Positions 1 to 7,522 of a stretch of 64,000 nucleotides of DNA are shown here, one piece after another; position 1 is the first letter of the stretch, and every line of letters starts with the position of its first letter. Made by a program: the position numbers and the translations under genes. The stretch is from positions 1 through 64,000 of the forward strand of contig JAFPEE010000166.1 of NCBI GenBank assembly GCA_017389705.1. The letters run 5' to 3'. Under the pieces are notes generated by a model, which was given only the letters and a program-made list of their open reading frames with translations, was not told the DNA's origin and made no database searches. Origin of the DNA: Prevotella sp. (GTDB lineage: Bacteria; Bacteroidota; Bacteroidia; Bacteroidales; Bacteroidaceae).

Positions 1-704
1 ATCATCTCGGTACCAATACAGCCACGCAGGTTGCGGTCTTCGGCACCTTTGTTCTGATGTAACACACAAACCAGACAGCAGCGTACCTCCTGAGCTAGCC
101 TCATGAGCTGCTCGACAATCATCTGCGCCTGAATTCCATCGTTGATATCGGCAATGAGGTCGCGGACACCATCAAGAATAACGATGTCGGGTTTGTACAT
201 CCGCACTGCTTTGTCAAAGAGGCGTAGGCGCTCCTTGTAGTGTAGGCATCGGGCATTGAAGACATGAAAATACGACAGCGGGTCACTATCGGAAACAAGG
301 GTTTTGCTTTCTGACAGATGAATCCACTTGTTGATACGGTCTCTTAGGATTTCCTGTGTAGACTGTTCACTTTGTTCCGTATCATACCATAGGCAATGGA
401 TAGCCTTGCTTGTCCAGGCACCGCCAATATCCTCGAAAGGGCGTTGAACCTGAAGTACTTCGTCAAGGACACTGCAAGCCATAAGCATGGAGGTGAACAT
501 CGTTTTGCCCGATTTCGCCTTACCCGTCACTGCCACCAGCTCTCCTCTGGGGAAGCAGGGCTTACCGAAAATGCGGAAAAGGAACTCTAAGGGTGGCAGT
601 GCTTTATCACAGGTGATATGCATCCTTGCCAATAGCTTCTCATCTTCACTGATGGTGTGTTCGATGATGTCTTGCCCTAAAAGGTTGAAATTGTCTTGGT
701 TCAT
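1..704 (-). CDS. RecA-fold AAA ATPase (RepA/DnaB-like), C-terminus beyond the left edge
   Basis: The minus strand reads open from an ATG at 704 to the window edge, giving 234 residues. A Walker A motif (GKAKSGKT) lies at residues 61-68 and a Walker B strand (DIVILDG) at about 173-179, with a following region ending HQNKG. This order fits the RecA/RepA-type ATPases of mobile elements and phages that act as replicative helicases or helicase loaders. A TAnnTTTG box just upstream on the same strand supports this start. The exact role is inference, because the C-terminus and any partner primase lie outside the window. Confidence 0.75.
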   Translation of the reverse strand, partial: MNQDNFNLLGQDIIEHTISEDEKLLARMHITCDKALPPLEFLFRIFGKPCFPRGELVAVTGKAKSGKTMFTSMLMACSVLDEVLQVQRPFEDIGGAWTSKAIHCLWYDTEQSEQSTQEILRDRINKWIHLSESKTLVSDSDPLSYFHVFNARCLHYKERLRLFDKAVRMYKPDIVILDGVRDLIADINDGIQAQMIVEQLMRLAQEVRCCLVCVLHQNKGAEDRNLRGCIGTEM

Positions 705-725
705 ACGTTGTTATTGATAACGAGG

Positions 726-733
726 CAAAGATA
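726..733 (-). promoter_or_regulatory. -7 promoter box for the RecA-fold ATPase
   Basis: Read on the minus strand the sequence is TATCTTTG, a match to the Bacteroidota -7 consensus TAnnTTTG, 22 bases before the ATG at 704. No clear -33 TTTG was found. Confidence 0.55.
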
Positions 734-815
734 AGAAGAATACCGTAATGCTTGCTTCCGACATGTTGGAAGTAGTGTTAAATAAATTTTGTTCAATTAA
801 TTATTTTTTAGAAAA

Positions 816-1073
816 ATGAAACATTCAGATCCGTTTCTAATCGCAATGGGAAGTCTGCTCTGTGACTATGCCTCACTGGCCGATTGTACCTATGCAGAGG
901 TTTGCAGTGAGCTGTCCATCAGTCCGCAGACCTATTCCGGGGTCTGAAAAGGACAAGTGACTAACTTTGCTTACTATCGTAAGATTTATCTTTACATCTA
1001 TGACGAGTTGTATTATCCATGGCAGCGAAAAAAGATGCAAGAGGACTTCATGAAATTGTTTTTGCGAGACTAA
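816..1073 (+). pseudogene. Small hypothetical gene interrupted by an in-frame TGA
   Basis: An ATG at 816 opens a frame of 43 codons that ends at a TGA (945-947). The same frame continues for another 41 codons to a TAA at 1071-1073 and still looks protein-like (FAYYRKIYLYIYDELYYPW). Joined, the two halves would make an 85-residue protein with a helix-turn-helix-like stretch (YAEVCSELSISPQTYSGV). I do not recognise the family. The best reading is a recently broken gene. A real 43-residue protein is possible. Confidence 0.45.
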
Positions 1074-1077
1074 AAAG

Positions 1078-1110
1078 TTCTTTGCTAATGAGAAAGTAGA
1101 TCGCTTTTTT
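1078..1110 (+). repeat. Direct repeat copy A (left)
   Basis: This 33-base stretch shares an exact 15-base core (GCTAATGAGAAAGTA, 1084-1098), a TTCTTT lead and a T-run with a second copy at 2590-2624. It follows the stop codon of the broken small gene and precedes the promoter of the gene at 1208. Confidence 0.5.
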
Positions 1111-1144
1111 AAGAAGAAAACTTGGAAGTTTGCGGAAAAGTAGT

Positions 1145-1152
1145 TATCTTTG
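1145..1152 (+). promoter_or_regulatory. Promoter of the hypothetical gene at 1208
   Basis: TATCTTTG matches the TAnnTTTG -7 box, with TTG at 1122-1124 spaced 20 bases upstream. The start codon is 56 bases downstream. Confidence 0.6.
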
Positions 1153-1207
1153 CAACTCGATATTATAAAGAAAGACAAGAGAAACGATATAATCATATAA
1201 TTCAAAT

Positions 1208-1675
1208 ATGACACACCTGTCAGATAAGGAGCATAAGGCTCAGATGGAGGATATGAAGTCATTTGACGAGCAGATGCCTTGCGTAGGAATCTTCTGGTAT
1301 GACCCGGCGGACAAGACGCTGTTTGGTGTGCGGAAGAAGGAACTGACGCCGCAAATGGTAGAGGAGGCGGCGGAAAAGGGTAAGCCCTTCATCAACTATC
1401 CGCAGCTGCACCGGCAGGTGTGGACTAAGGAATATTTCCGGGCACAGGCTAAGCACACGGCTACAAAGTTCAAGGGTGACTATACCCAGGTGCCTCGAGG
1501 ACGTGTGGCGTGGACCATTGACAAGTTCATTGTGCTCGTAGGGAACTGGGCGGAGCCCATCCAGGACGAACTCACAGAGTTGCTGGAGCAGGAGTTCTCG
1601 CTGCCATACTTCGAGTTCGTATACGACGAGCACTGGGACCTCGGTCACGGCTGGAGCGGTGACATGCCCAAATAA
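1208..1675 (+). CDS. Conserved hypothetical protein, 155 aa
   Basis: An open frame with its own TAnnTTTG promoter encodes a soluble acidic protein without signal peptide or membrane segment. The N-terminal part (MPCVGIFWYDP) and the middle (RGRVAW) look like the core of a small alpha/beta protein. The C-terminus is rich in aromatic and acidic residues (PYFEFVYDEHWDLGHGW). I do not recognise a named domain. Base composition is more GC-rich than the polysaccharide genes that follow, which suggests it belongs to the chromosomal backbone. Confidence 0.7.
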   Translation: MTHLSDKEHKAQMEDMKSFDEQMPCVGIFWYDPADKTLFGVRKKELTPQMVEEAAEKGKPFINYPQLHRQVWTKEYFRAQAKHTATKFKGDYTQVPRGRVAWTIDKFIVLVGNWAEPIQDELTELLEQEFSLPYFEFVYDEHWDLGHGWSGDMPK

Positions 1676-2016
1676 ACGTGGATTAATTCGTAGATTTTGT
1701 TAAAAAAACCTTTAAAATATCCATTGTCATCCTGTAAGTGCAGGTAGCACTTTCAAGCTGTTCTGCACGCCCTACTACCACTGGAAGGATATGAGGAAAT
1801 ACTATTTGAATTAAGTTAGCCGAGTATGGAGAAGGACAGCAGGATAAAGCTGTATGTCCTAAAGGAAAACGCTGGTGCTGGTGTTGCAAGTGTAGATTAA
1901 CCTTGACCTTAACCTTAACGCTAACCATTTTGAAGCAAATAAATATAAAAAAACAAGCAGAATACGATAAGTTCCCCAACTTTTTCGTATCTTTGCACCA
2001 ATCTATAAATATTTAT
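1676..2016 (+). other. Intergenic region, 341 bases
   Basis: No convincing gene is visible on either strand. Near 1899-1926 there is a short imperfect run of TAACCTT/TAACGC-like hexamers. A -7 box for the next gene lies at 1988-1995. Confidence 0.5.
1988..1995 (+). promoter_or_regulatory. Promoter of the two-gene unit at 2017-2536
   Basis: TATCTTTG matches TAnnTTTG and lies 22 bases before the ATG at 2017. This position rules out starts further upstream in the same frame, because they would precede the transcript. Confidence 0.6.
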
Positions 2017-2322
2017 ATGGTAGCAACATCTTCAAAAGAATCAGTCGATAGTCAGCATGAGGCAATTCTCAGCAGTGCAGGAGGCTTTACAGCCTTCAGT
2101 TTCGGGGGGTATAATATACGTTTCAAGGCTCCTTACAGTCTGGAGCGATATACTGATGTTGTGAAGTGGCAAAATGGATATTTGGTTGTTATGGCCAAAT
2201 ACCGCCATAATGCAGAACCAGAAGAAGAATACATCGATCTCAAGCCTATTTTGGATGGGCTTTATATAGAGTCTGATGTCTTTTTAAAACCAATTAAAAG
2301 CGTACGTATTGCTTATGCCTGA
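2017..2322 (+). CDS. Small hypothetical protein, 101 aa (first of an overlapping pair)
   Basis: The start at 2017 was chosen because the promoter box sits immediately upstream. The protein begins MVATSSKESV and its second half (YTDVVKWQNGYLVVMAKY, then EEYIDLKPILDGLYI) resembles the small beta-rich proteins that accompany DUF4160/DUF2442 genes in Bacteroidales. That comparison is from memory. Its stop codon overlaps the start of the next gene, so the two are co-translated. A role as one half of a small regulatory or toxin-antitoxin-like unit is inference. Confidence 0.65.
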   Translation: MVATSSKESVDSQHEAILSSAGGFTAFSFGGYNIRFKAPYSLERYTDVVKWQNGYLVVMAKYRHNAEPEEEYIDLKPILDGLYIESDVFLKPIKSVRIAYA

Positions 2323-2536
2323 TATTAAAAGTATTGCCGACAAGGCTGATATAATTGTCAACGGTTATTCCTTCACTCGTGAGAAGGATGGCATCCATGT
2401 CCTCAATCTAAACTGCCCAGACAAGGCTGTTGTGCTCAGTGAGGATTGCGAAGTATTAGAGACAACAATGGATGATATCGAACTTTCTATTGTGAGCAGG
2501 TACTTACAGAGTAACTTAAAGTACATGGAGGATTGA
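2315..2536 (+). CDS. Small hypothetical protein, 73 aa (second of the pair)
   Basis: The ATG at 2315 lies inside the end of the preceding gene (8-base overlap), a typical coupled arrangement. The protein (MPDIKSIADKADIIVNGYSF onward) is small, acidic and soluble, with no catalytic motif I recognise. It is followed four bases later by the start of a truncated DUF4160-like frame, so the original unit was probably three genes. Confidence 0.65.
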   Translation: MPDIKSIADKADIIVNGYSFTREKDGIHVLNLNCPDKAVVLSEDCEVLETTMDDIELSIVSRYLQSNLKYMED

Positions 2537-2539
2537 ACA

Positions 2540-2602
2540 ATGCCAAAGTACTATGACTTCAAGGTTGCGGGTTATTACTTGTATTTTACTTCTTTCTGCT
2601 AA
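2540..2602 (+). pseudogene. 5' remnant of a DUF4160-like gene
   Basis: An ATG at 2540 opens a 20-residue frame beginning MPKYYDFKVAGYYLYFTS. This is the characteristic N-terminus I associate with DUF4160 proteins of Bacteroidales, normally about 90 residues. The frame then runs into the direct repeat at 2590-2624 and stops at once. The rest of the gene is missing, so this looks like the point where the polysaccharide locus joined. The family assignment is from memory; the truncation is seen. Confidence 0.5.
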
Positions 2603-2624
2603 TGAGAAAGTAAACCACTTTTTT
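2590..2624 (+). repeat. Direct repeat copy B (right)
   Basis: Shares the 15-base core GCTAATGAGAAAGTA (2598-2612) and a following T-run with copy A at 1078-1110. It truncates the DUF4160-like gene and precedes the first polysaccharide gene. Confidence 0.5.
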
Positions 2625-2674
2625 CCTGTTCTGTTCACTTTCAGTAGCGGTACAGGTGACCGTAGTTTATAATT

Positions 2675-3313
2675 ATGTACCAACATTTCTTCAAACGATT
2701 TATTGATTTCTGGATATCCCTGTTGGCATTGCTGATTCTGTGCATTCCGTTGCTCATTATCTCGATATGCCTTTATATAGCAAACAGCAAAGGAAACCCC
2801 TCCCTTGAGGGAGGAGGTTGGGGTAGGCTTCTGTTTCTTCAGGAGCGCCCAGGCAAGGACGGGAAGATCTTTAAGATTATCAAGTTCAAGACGATGACGG
2901 ATGAGCGGGATGCAGAAGGGAATTTGTTGCCTGATGCTGAGCGGCTTACCGAAGTGGGTAGGTTTGTACGCTCGACGAGTATTGACGAGCTGCCACAGCT
3001 TATCAACGTTGTGAAGGGCGATATGGCACTGATAGGACCAAGACCTTTGTTAGTGGAATACCTACCGCTATATAGCAAGGAACAGGCTCGTCGCCATGAG
3101 GTACGTCCAGGCATTACCGGCTGGGCCCAGTGTCACGGTCGCAATGCCATCAGCTGGACAGAGAAGTTCAAGTTGGATGTTTGGTATGTGGATCATCTGT
3201 CATTTGCAACCGATATCAAGATAACAGTCCTAACCGTTATGAAAGTCCTGCAGCGTGCAGACATTAACGAAGCCGGTCAGGCTACCATGGAGATGTTTAA
3301 TGGAACAAATTGA
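2675..3313 (+). CDS. Undecaprenyl-phosphate sugar-1-phosphate transferase (initiating transferase, PglC/WbaP C-terminal type)
   Basis: This 212-residue protein has the short bacterial sugar transferase fold. A membrane helix occupies residues 10-36, then come QERPGK (56-61), FKTMTDERD, the conserved RSTSIDELPQL segment, IGPRPLL and RPGITGW. Such enzymes load the first sugar phosphate onto undecaprenyl phosphate at the inner membrane and begin capsule or O-antigen units. Residues 40-51 (NPSLEGGGWGR) have no counterpart in the family and are encoded by a GC-rich palindrome inserted in frame at 2797-2827. The catalytic motifs remain intact, so activity is likely but unproven. Confidence 0.88.
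   Translation: MYQHFFKRFIDFWISLLALLILCIPLLIISICLYIANSKGNPSLEGGGWGRLLFLQERPGKDGKIFKIIKFKTMTDERDAEGNLLPDAERLTEVGRFVRSTSIDELPQLINVVKGDMALIGPRPLLVEYLPLYSKEQARRHEVRPGITGWAQCHGRNAISWTEKFKLDVWYVDHLSFATDIKITVLTVMKVLQRADINEAGQATMEMFNGTN
2797..2827 (+). repeat. GC-rich palindromic repeat inserted in frame in a coding sequence
   Basis: The core CCCCTCCCTTGAGGGAGG forms a near-perfect hairpin followed by a GGTTGGGGTAGG tail. It belongs to the same family as the repeat inside ispD at 57991-58012, which is in the opposite orientation. It adds about ten residues to the sugar transferase. Confidence 0.6.
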
Positions 3314-3336
3314 TTCGTTAGATTCGAGTCATTCAG

Positions 3337-4233
3337 ATGAACGTTCTCAACTTCTACGTAAAGCTCTATGGAAGTCTACACAACAGGAAGTGGATTCGCT
3401 ATAGGGCGTTTAATCCCTTGCGGTCTATCGTGAGAAAACTGGCAAATTGGCATATTCCTCGCTATTTGTCACAGCATATTAGTGAAAGAAAAGGAGCTGT
3501 TGTAAAAGACTTGATAGTGTCCTTTACCTCTTTCCCCGTCCGTATTGATAAGGTATGGATGGTGGTGGAGTGTTTGAAGAGACAAACTGTCCTGCCTGAA
3601 AAGATGATTCTTTGGCTCTCGAAAGAACAGTTCCCTGATGTTACTAGCATTCCTGCTTCGTTAAGAGAACGCGAGGGAGACATGCTTGAAATAAGAATGG
3701 TAGAAGGTGATATCCGTTCGCATAAGAAATACCACTATGTATCAAAAGAATACCCTGATTCACTCGTCTTCCTCATTGATGATGATATTTATTATCCAAC
3801 GGATATCTTAGAGCGCACGATGACGGTACATAAGGAACATCCTGAAGCAATTATTTGTAATTATGGATATCATATAGGATATAAAGAGAATGGCGAGTTG
3901 ATGCCATATAACAGCTGGCCGAGAGAACGTAGCTATTCTACAGGCGATGATTTGTTCTTTGGTTCAGGCGGTGGCACGCTGTTGAGACCATCATGGCTGC
4001 ATGAAGACCTGACAAATATTGAATTGGCGTTGAAGTTGACGCCAATAGCAGACGATATATGGCTGAATGCGATGGTATCAATGGCAGGACGTGAAAAAGT
4101 CATGTTGCCTAATGGGCAGGTACTACCAATAGCGATAAAGGGGAATGTAAAGCTCGAATCACAGAATAGGGGTCAGAACAGGAATGATGAACAGATAAAC
4201 AGTATTATGGCACACTATAAGATTGAAAGCTGA
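3337..4233 (+). CDS. Putative glycosyltransferase (GT-A type), 298 aa
   Basis: The middle of the protein carries LIVSFTSFPVRI, a nucleotide-sugar-fold start, and VFLIDDDIYYP at about residues 147-157, a DxD-type metal and nucleotide-sugar binding motif. The segment FFGSGGGTLLRP and IADDIWLNAM resemble the acceptor-side loops of small capsular glycosyltransferases in Bacteroidetes. It follows the initiating transferase directly and probably adds an early sugar. Donor and acceptor cannot be read from the sequence. Confidence 0.7.
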   Translation: MNVLNFYVKLYGSLHNRKWIRYRAFNPLRSIVRKLANWHIPRYLSQHISERKGAVVKDLIVSFTSFPVRIDKVWMVVECLKRQTVLPEKMILWLSKEQFPDVTSIPASLREREGDMLEIRMVEGDIRSHKKYHYVSKEYPDSLVFLIDDDIYYPTDILERTMTVHKEHPEAIICNYGYHIGYKENGELMPYNSWPRERSYSTGDDLFFGSGGGTLLRPSWLHEDLTNIELALKLTPIADDIWLNAMVSMAGREKVMLPNGQVLPIAIKGNVKLESQNRGQNRNDEQINSIMAHYKIES

Positions 4234-4370
4234 TGATAATTCAAAAAGATCATATCAGCCTGATGACTGATATCAGGGTTATCTGGTTGACTATCCAGAA
4301 GGTGTTGCAACGCGATGGCATCAGTCAGGAGGGTAATGCCACGATGGAGATGTTTGATGGTACGAACTAA
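4233..4370 (+). pseudogene. 3' remnant of a second initiating sugar transferase
   Basis: The frame (DHISLMTDIRVIWLTIQKVL, then ATMEMFDGTN and stop) matches the last 40 residues of the sugar transferase at 2675-3313, including its unusual C-terminal tail. Everything upstream is absent. It overlaps the stop codon of the preceding gene (ATGA). It is a relic of a duplicated or replaced initiating transferase and shows that the locus has been rearranged here. Confidence 0.7.
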
Positions 4371-4380
4371 AGATACTATT

Positions 4381-5835
4381 ATGATAAGCAAATATGATTT
4401 ATCAATGATTCGAAGCGCTTTAATCATAGTACCTCATCCCGACGATGAAATTAATGTGGCGGGAGGCCTATTTGAGACATTACAAGCTAATGGGATTTAT
4501 ACCTCTGTAGCCATTTGTACTAATGGAGATCATGTACCTGAATTCACAGCTAAAAGGATTAGAGAGGCACAAAAAGCGCAAAGAATATTCAAGTATCAAG
4601 AATTGATTTTTTTGGGTTATGGAGATGGTTATAGAGGTACTCATATTTACGATAGTAAAGAGGGTGATGCTGTAGAATCTTATTGTGGGAAAAAGGAAAC
4701 TTATTGTGCGGGTAATACGAAAGAATACTGTTGCTCAAAGACAGGAAAGCACCACTCTTACATAAGAGGTAATTATAAGAAAGATATCAAAGCGTTAATC
4801 AACGAAAAGAAGGCAGATTTAATTGTCTGTGTTGATTTAGACAAACATTCGGATCATAAGTGCGTTTCTCTTCTGTTTGATGAATGTATGGGCGAAATTC
4901 TTAAAAGAGACTGCAATTATCGTCCAATTATATTGAAAGCTTTCGCATATAATGGCGTATGGTTTGGGCCGTATGATTATTTTGATACAATATTAAAACA
5001 GACCTCCATCAAACTTTCAGCTGGCGATACAATCGAGGAGAAGTGCTTTCCCTACAATTGGGAAGACCGCATCCGTATAAGAAACAGTAGAAATATTTCT
5101 ACCCTTTATTACTGGAAGAATCCAATATTTAAAGCCCTTTTGGCTCATAGGACACAATCAGATTATTATAAATTAAGGTATTGTGCTTTACAGTTTTTCC
5201 CTAAAATTGCTAATCCAGACTCCTGTTATTGGTATAGAAGTCCGTATAATATAGTTTTGTATTCTCAAATAACGGTTTCATCAGGTGATGGTCATTATTT
5301 AAATGATTTTATGTTAGCAAAGCCTAAGAATGCTATCAATGATATTTTGCCCATTAATTCAGAAGGGTGGTCGCCTGATATTAATGATAAGGAACCAACA
5401 ATAGAAATAGCCTTTCCAAGACAGATATGCTTGAAAGAAATTAAAATTTATCAGAACTACAACTCGGCGAGAGGTATCATAAAGATACAATTGGAAGGGA
5501 AAGACGAAATGGAGTATTTGTGTACAAATGACAACGTACAGAAGATAGCAATACCTTCAGTTTTAACCCAAAAACTATTTTTGCAATTCGTTTCTGGTGG
5601 TCATATTATTATTAACGAAATAGAATGTTACGAATCTAATAGTGATTTTCCATGGCAGGATGTGCCTTTCTCCAAATACGAGCATCGCGTTGTACAACGC
5701 AATATGATATTAGCAAAAAGTGCAGATTTTTCCTATAGAATATTCATCCGATCAATAAAATTGTTTAGTAAATGGAAGGCAATACTAAATAAAGGAGGGA
5801 ATAATCGAAAAAACTCTGTCATTAGTTTGGAATGA
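4381..5835 (+). CDS. PIG-L (LmbE-like) deacetylase with C-terminal discoidin-like domain, 484 aa
   Basis: The N-terminal domain has PHPDDE at residues 18-23 and a second zinc-binding site with His156 and His159 (DKHSDHK), the hallmark of metal-dependent N-acetyl deacetylases that act on GlcNAc-type sugars. The C-terminal 150 residues look like a carbohydrate-binding F5/8 type C fold (WSPDINDKEPTIEIAFP, then KEIKIYQNYNSARG). The start at 4381 follows a TAA at 4368-4370. The last eleven codons (NNRKNSVISLE) are encoded by the leader of the Rpn cassette that follows, so the original C-terminus was probably replaced. Confidence 0.8.
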   Translation: MISKYDLSMIRSALIIVPHPDDEINVAGGLFETLQANGIYTSVAICTNGDHVPEFTAKRIREAQKAQRIFKYQELIFLGYGDGYRGTHIYDSKEGDAVESYCGKKETYCAGNTKEYCCSKTGKHHSYIRGNYKKDIKALINEKKADLIVCVDLDKHSDHKCVSLLFDECMGEILKRDCNYRPIILKAFAYNGVWFGPYDYFDTILKQTSIKLSAGDTIEEKCFPYNWEDRIRIRNSRNISTLYYWKNPIFKALLAHRTQSDYYKLRYCALQFFPKIANPDSCYWYRSPYNIVLYSQITVSSGDGHYLNDFMLAKPKNAINDILPINSEGWSPDINDKEPTIEIAFPRQICLKEIKIYQNYNSARGIIKIQLEGKDEMEYLCTNDNVQKIAIPSVLTQKLFLQFVSGGHIIINEIECYESNSDFPWQDVPFSKYEHRVVQRNMILAKSADFSYRIFIRSIKLFSKWKAILNKGGNNRKNSVISLE

Positions 5836-5848
5836 GTCCGTTTTTTTG

Positions 5849-5856
5849 TAATTTTG
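5849..5856 (+). promoter_or_regulatory. Promoter of Rpn copy 1
   Basis: TAATTTTG is the -7 box and TTTG at 5826-5829 the -33 element, spaced 19 bases. The -33 element lies inside the end of the PIG-L gene. The same leader occurs before the other two Rpn copies. Confidence 0.7.
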
Positions 5857-5885
5857 CCGTCGGTAAATGAAGAAAGGATAGAGTT

Positions 5886-6593
5886 ATGAAGATAGCCAAC
5901 CCGATTTATGACATTGTATTCAAGTACTTGATGGAGGATGAACGTATCGCCCGTACCATTCTCTCCGCCCTCTTGAAGGTGGACGTGGTAGCCGTTGAGG
6001 TTCGCCCCCATGAGTATAGTGATGACAATCGCGACGCGCTGTCGGTGTTCCGCATCGACTTCGGCGCGACGATTCGCGATGCCGACGGAAAGAAAAACGA
6101 GGTAGTCATTATCGTAAAGAAAATCAGGTTAATCTCAGAACCGTCTTTATTCATCATCACTATCATTGGACAATTTCATAAGATTACGAAATGCATAGAT
6201 ATAACGGGGTTGACATTGGATAGGATTTTACACGATCGTTTTTACAAAGTGTTAAATCTGTTTCATCAAATGTATCAAATCGATGACGACAAGCATATAC
6301 TAACACAATTAGAAACATTGTATTCTCAAGATGAAGATTTGTACCACGTACTGCAAACTCTTGATTGTTTAAAGAACAATAAGGTGGTTTTGGAAGAAAT
6401 GTCCAAAGAGGACAATTACATACTAAGTCCTAATCGTAGTAGCATTATAGAGTTTTATGATGCAAAATACATGGAGCAAGAGTCTATGCTTCGCTCCGCC
6501 ATCAAGTTGCTTTTAAAGTCCGGTTGGGCACCAGGCCAAATAGCAACAAACCTTAATATTTCCAATGAAACTGTAGATAGTTTGATGAAATAA
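5886..6593 (+). CDS. Rpn-family (PD-(D/E)XK) recombination-promoting nuclease, core-deleted, 235 aa
   Basis: The first 67 residues are almost identical to the intact copy at 21438. After GKKNEVVI the sequence departs. The segment carrying the catalytic Glu and the Q/K of the intact copy (IELQK) is absent, and the stretch up to residue 110 has no counterpart. From LNLFHQMYQIDDDKH on, the protein again follows the family's C-terminal helical region (EDLYHVLQTL) and ends in a small helix-turn-helix-like tail. Rpn proteins nick DNA and promote RecA-independent recombination in E. coli. This copy probably lacks nuclease activity, though it still has a promoter and a full reading frame. Confidence 0.65.
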   Translation: MKIANPIYDIVFKYLMEDERIARTILSALLKVDVVAVEVRPHEYSDDNRDALSVFRIDFGATIRDADGKKNEVVIIVKKIRLISEPSLFIITIIGQFHKITKCIDITGLTLDRILHDRFYKVLNLFHQMYQIDDDKHILTQLETLYSQDEDLYHVLQTLDCLKNNKVVLEEMSKEDNYILSPNRSSIIEFYDAKYMEQESMLRSAIKLLLKSGWAPGQIATNLNISNETVDSLMK

Positions 6594-6871
6594 AAACCAT
6601 GGTGTAAAATAGGTAATGTAATTCGCAAGTTGCTGGTTACCTTACCTTAAACCACGTTTTTCTGATTAAGTCTCTTTCCCATGATTGGAAAGAGATTTAG
6701 AGATAGGTTTGAAGCCCTCTTGGCTAAGAGGGTTGGGTAATCGAAAAATTGTCTTTAAAACTAAAGAAATAATTATGTCTCATCACCAAGCCCTCCGAGC
6801 CCCAGGACATCGAGGTCCACAAAACCCTCCTCGACCGTATCTGACATATCGGGCTTCGAGGTCACATTTAA
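6594..6871 (+). other. Relic-rich spacer
   Basis: This stretch has no intact gene. Around 6786-6871 two short frames (EPQDIEVHKTLLDRI, and SGFEVTFKVMA one base shifted) look like the broken end of a foreign gene I cannot name. A GGAAAGAGA/TCTCTTTCC inverted repeat near 6671-6700 may be a terminator stem for the Rpn gene. Confidence 0.35.
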
Positions 6872-7522
6872 GGTGATGGCGTAAACAGTATCTCACATGC
6901 ATTGAATGGTGCCTGGAGATATGCCGAAGAGAATGGCTACGACTATTTGCTGACGATGGATCAGGATTCCCTTTTTACAGACTTCCCCTTGTACAAAAAA
7001 ACAGTCATGGCCCATTGCCAAGGCCTGTCGGCCATCTACGGCCCTTATGTCGAACATTCGCTAAGACCTGTTGACCCTGTTCAGGAAAGAGAATTCACGA
7101 TAACGTCGGGAATGATGCTGCCTGTTTCCACTATAGCGGCCGTTGGCGGCTATGACGAGTTCTTCGCTATAGACGGACTGGACATAGAATTCTGTCTGAG
7201 AGCCAGGCAGAGAGGTATCAGGACATACGTCGTCCGCGACTGTGTCCTCAAACAGAAATTCGGAGACCCGAAAGTGGTGTCATTTTTCGGCCATCAAGTG
7301 TCATATTCCAGCTATTCTCCGAAACGACTGCATTGTATGTACAAGAGCCAGGCTATCCTTATTCTGACTTACCATTCAGAGATGCTTTGGAAGTCATTCT
7401 GCTTATACCTCCGAAAGACTCCAAGGAATATTATTTTGTTTGAGGAGGATAAATTGCGGAAGCTGTGGGCGATATTTTCAGGTATATTTGAGGGGGTACT
7501 ATATCAATGTTTTCACCGGTAG
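6872..7522 (+). pseudogene. 5'-truncated GT2 rhamnosyltransferase-like gene
   Basis: The frame opens right after a stop at 6869-6871 and has no ATG. Its first recognisable residues (NSISHALNGAWRYAEENGYD, then LLTMDQDS) correspond to about residue 70 of GT2 rhamnosyltransferases. The N-terminal nucleotide-binding strand is missing, while the DxD (DQDS), the GYDEFFAIDGLDIEFCLR acceptor-side motif and the C-terminus are present. A TTG at 6902 could start translation, but the product would lack half of the donor-binding fold. The 3' end overlaps the next gene by 16 bases. Confidence 0.65.

Noticed and set aside
1683..1979. A 98-codon minus-strand frame in the gap before 2017
   Set aside because: Low-complexity residues, no promoter and overlap with the simple hexamer repeats; no sign of a real protein.
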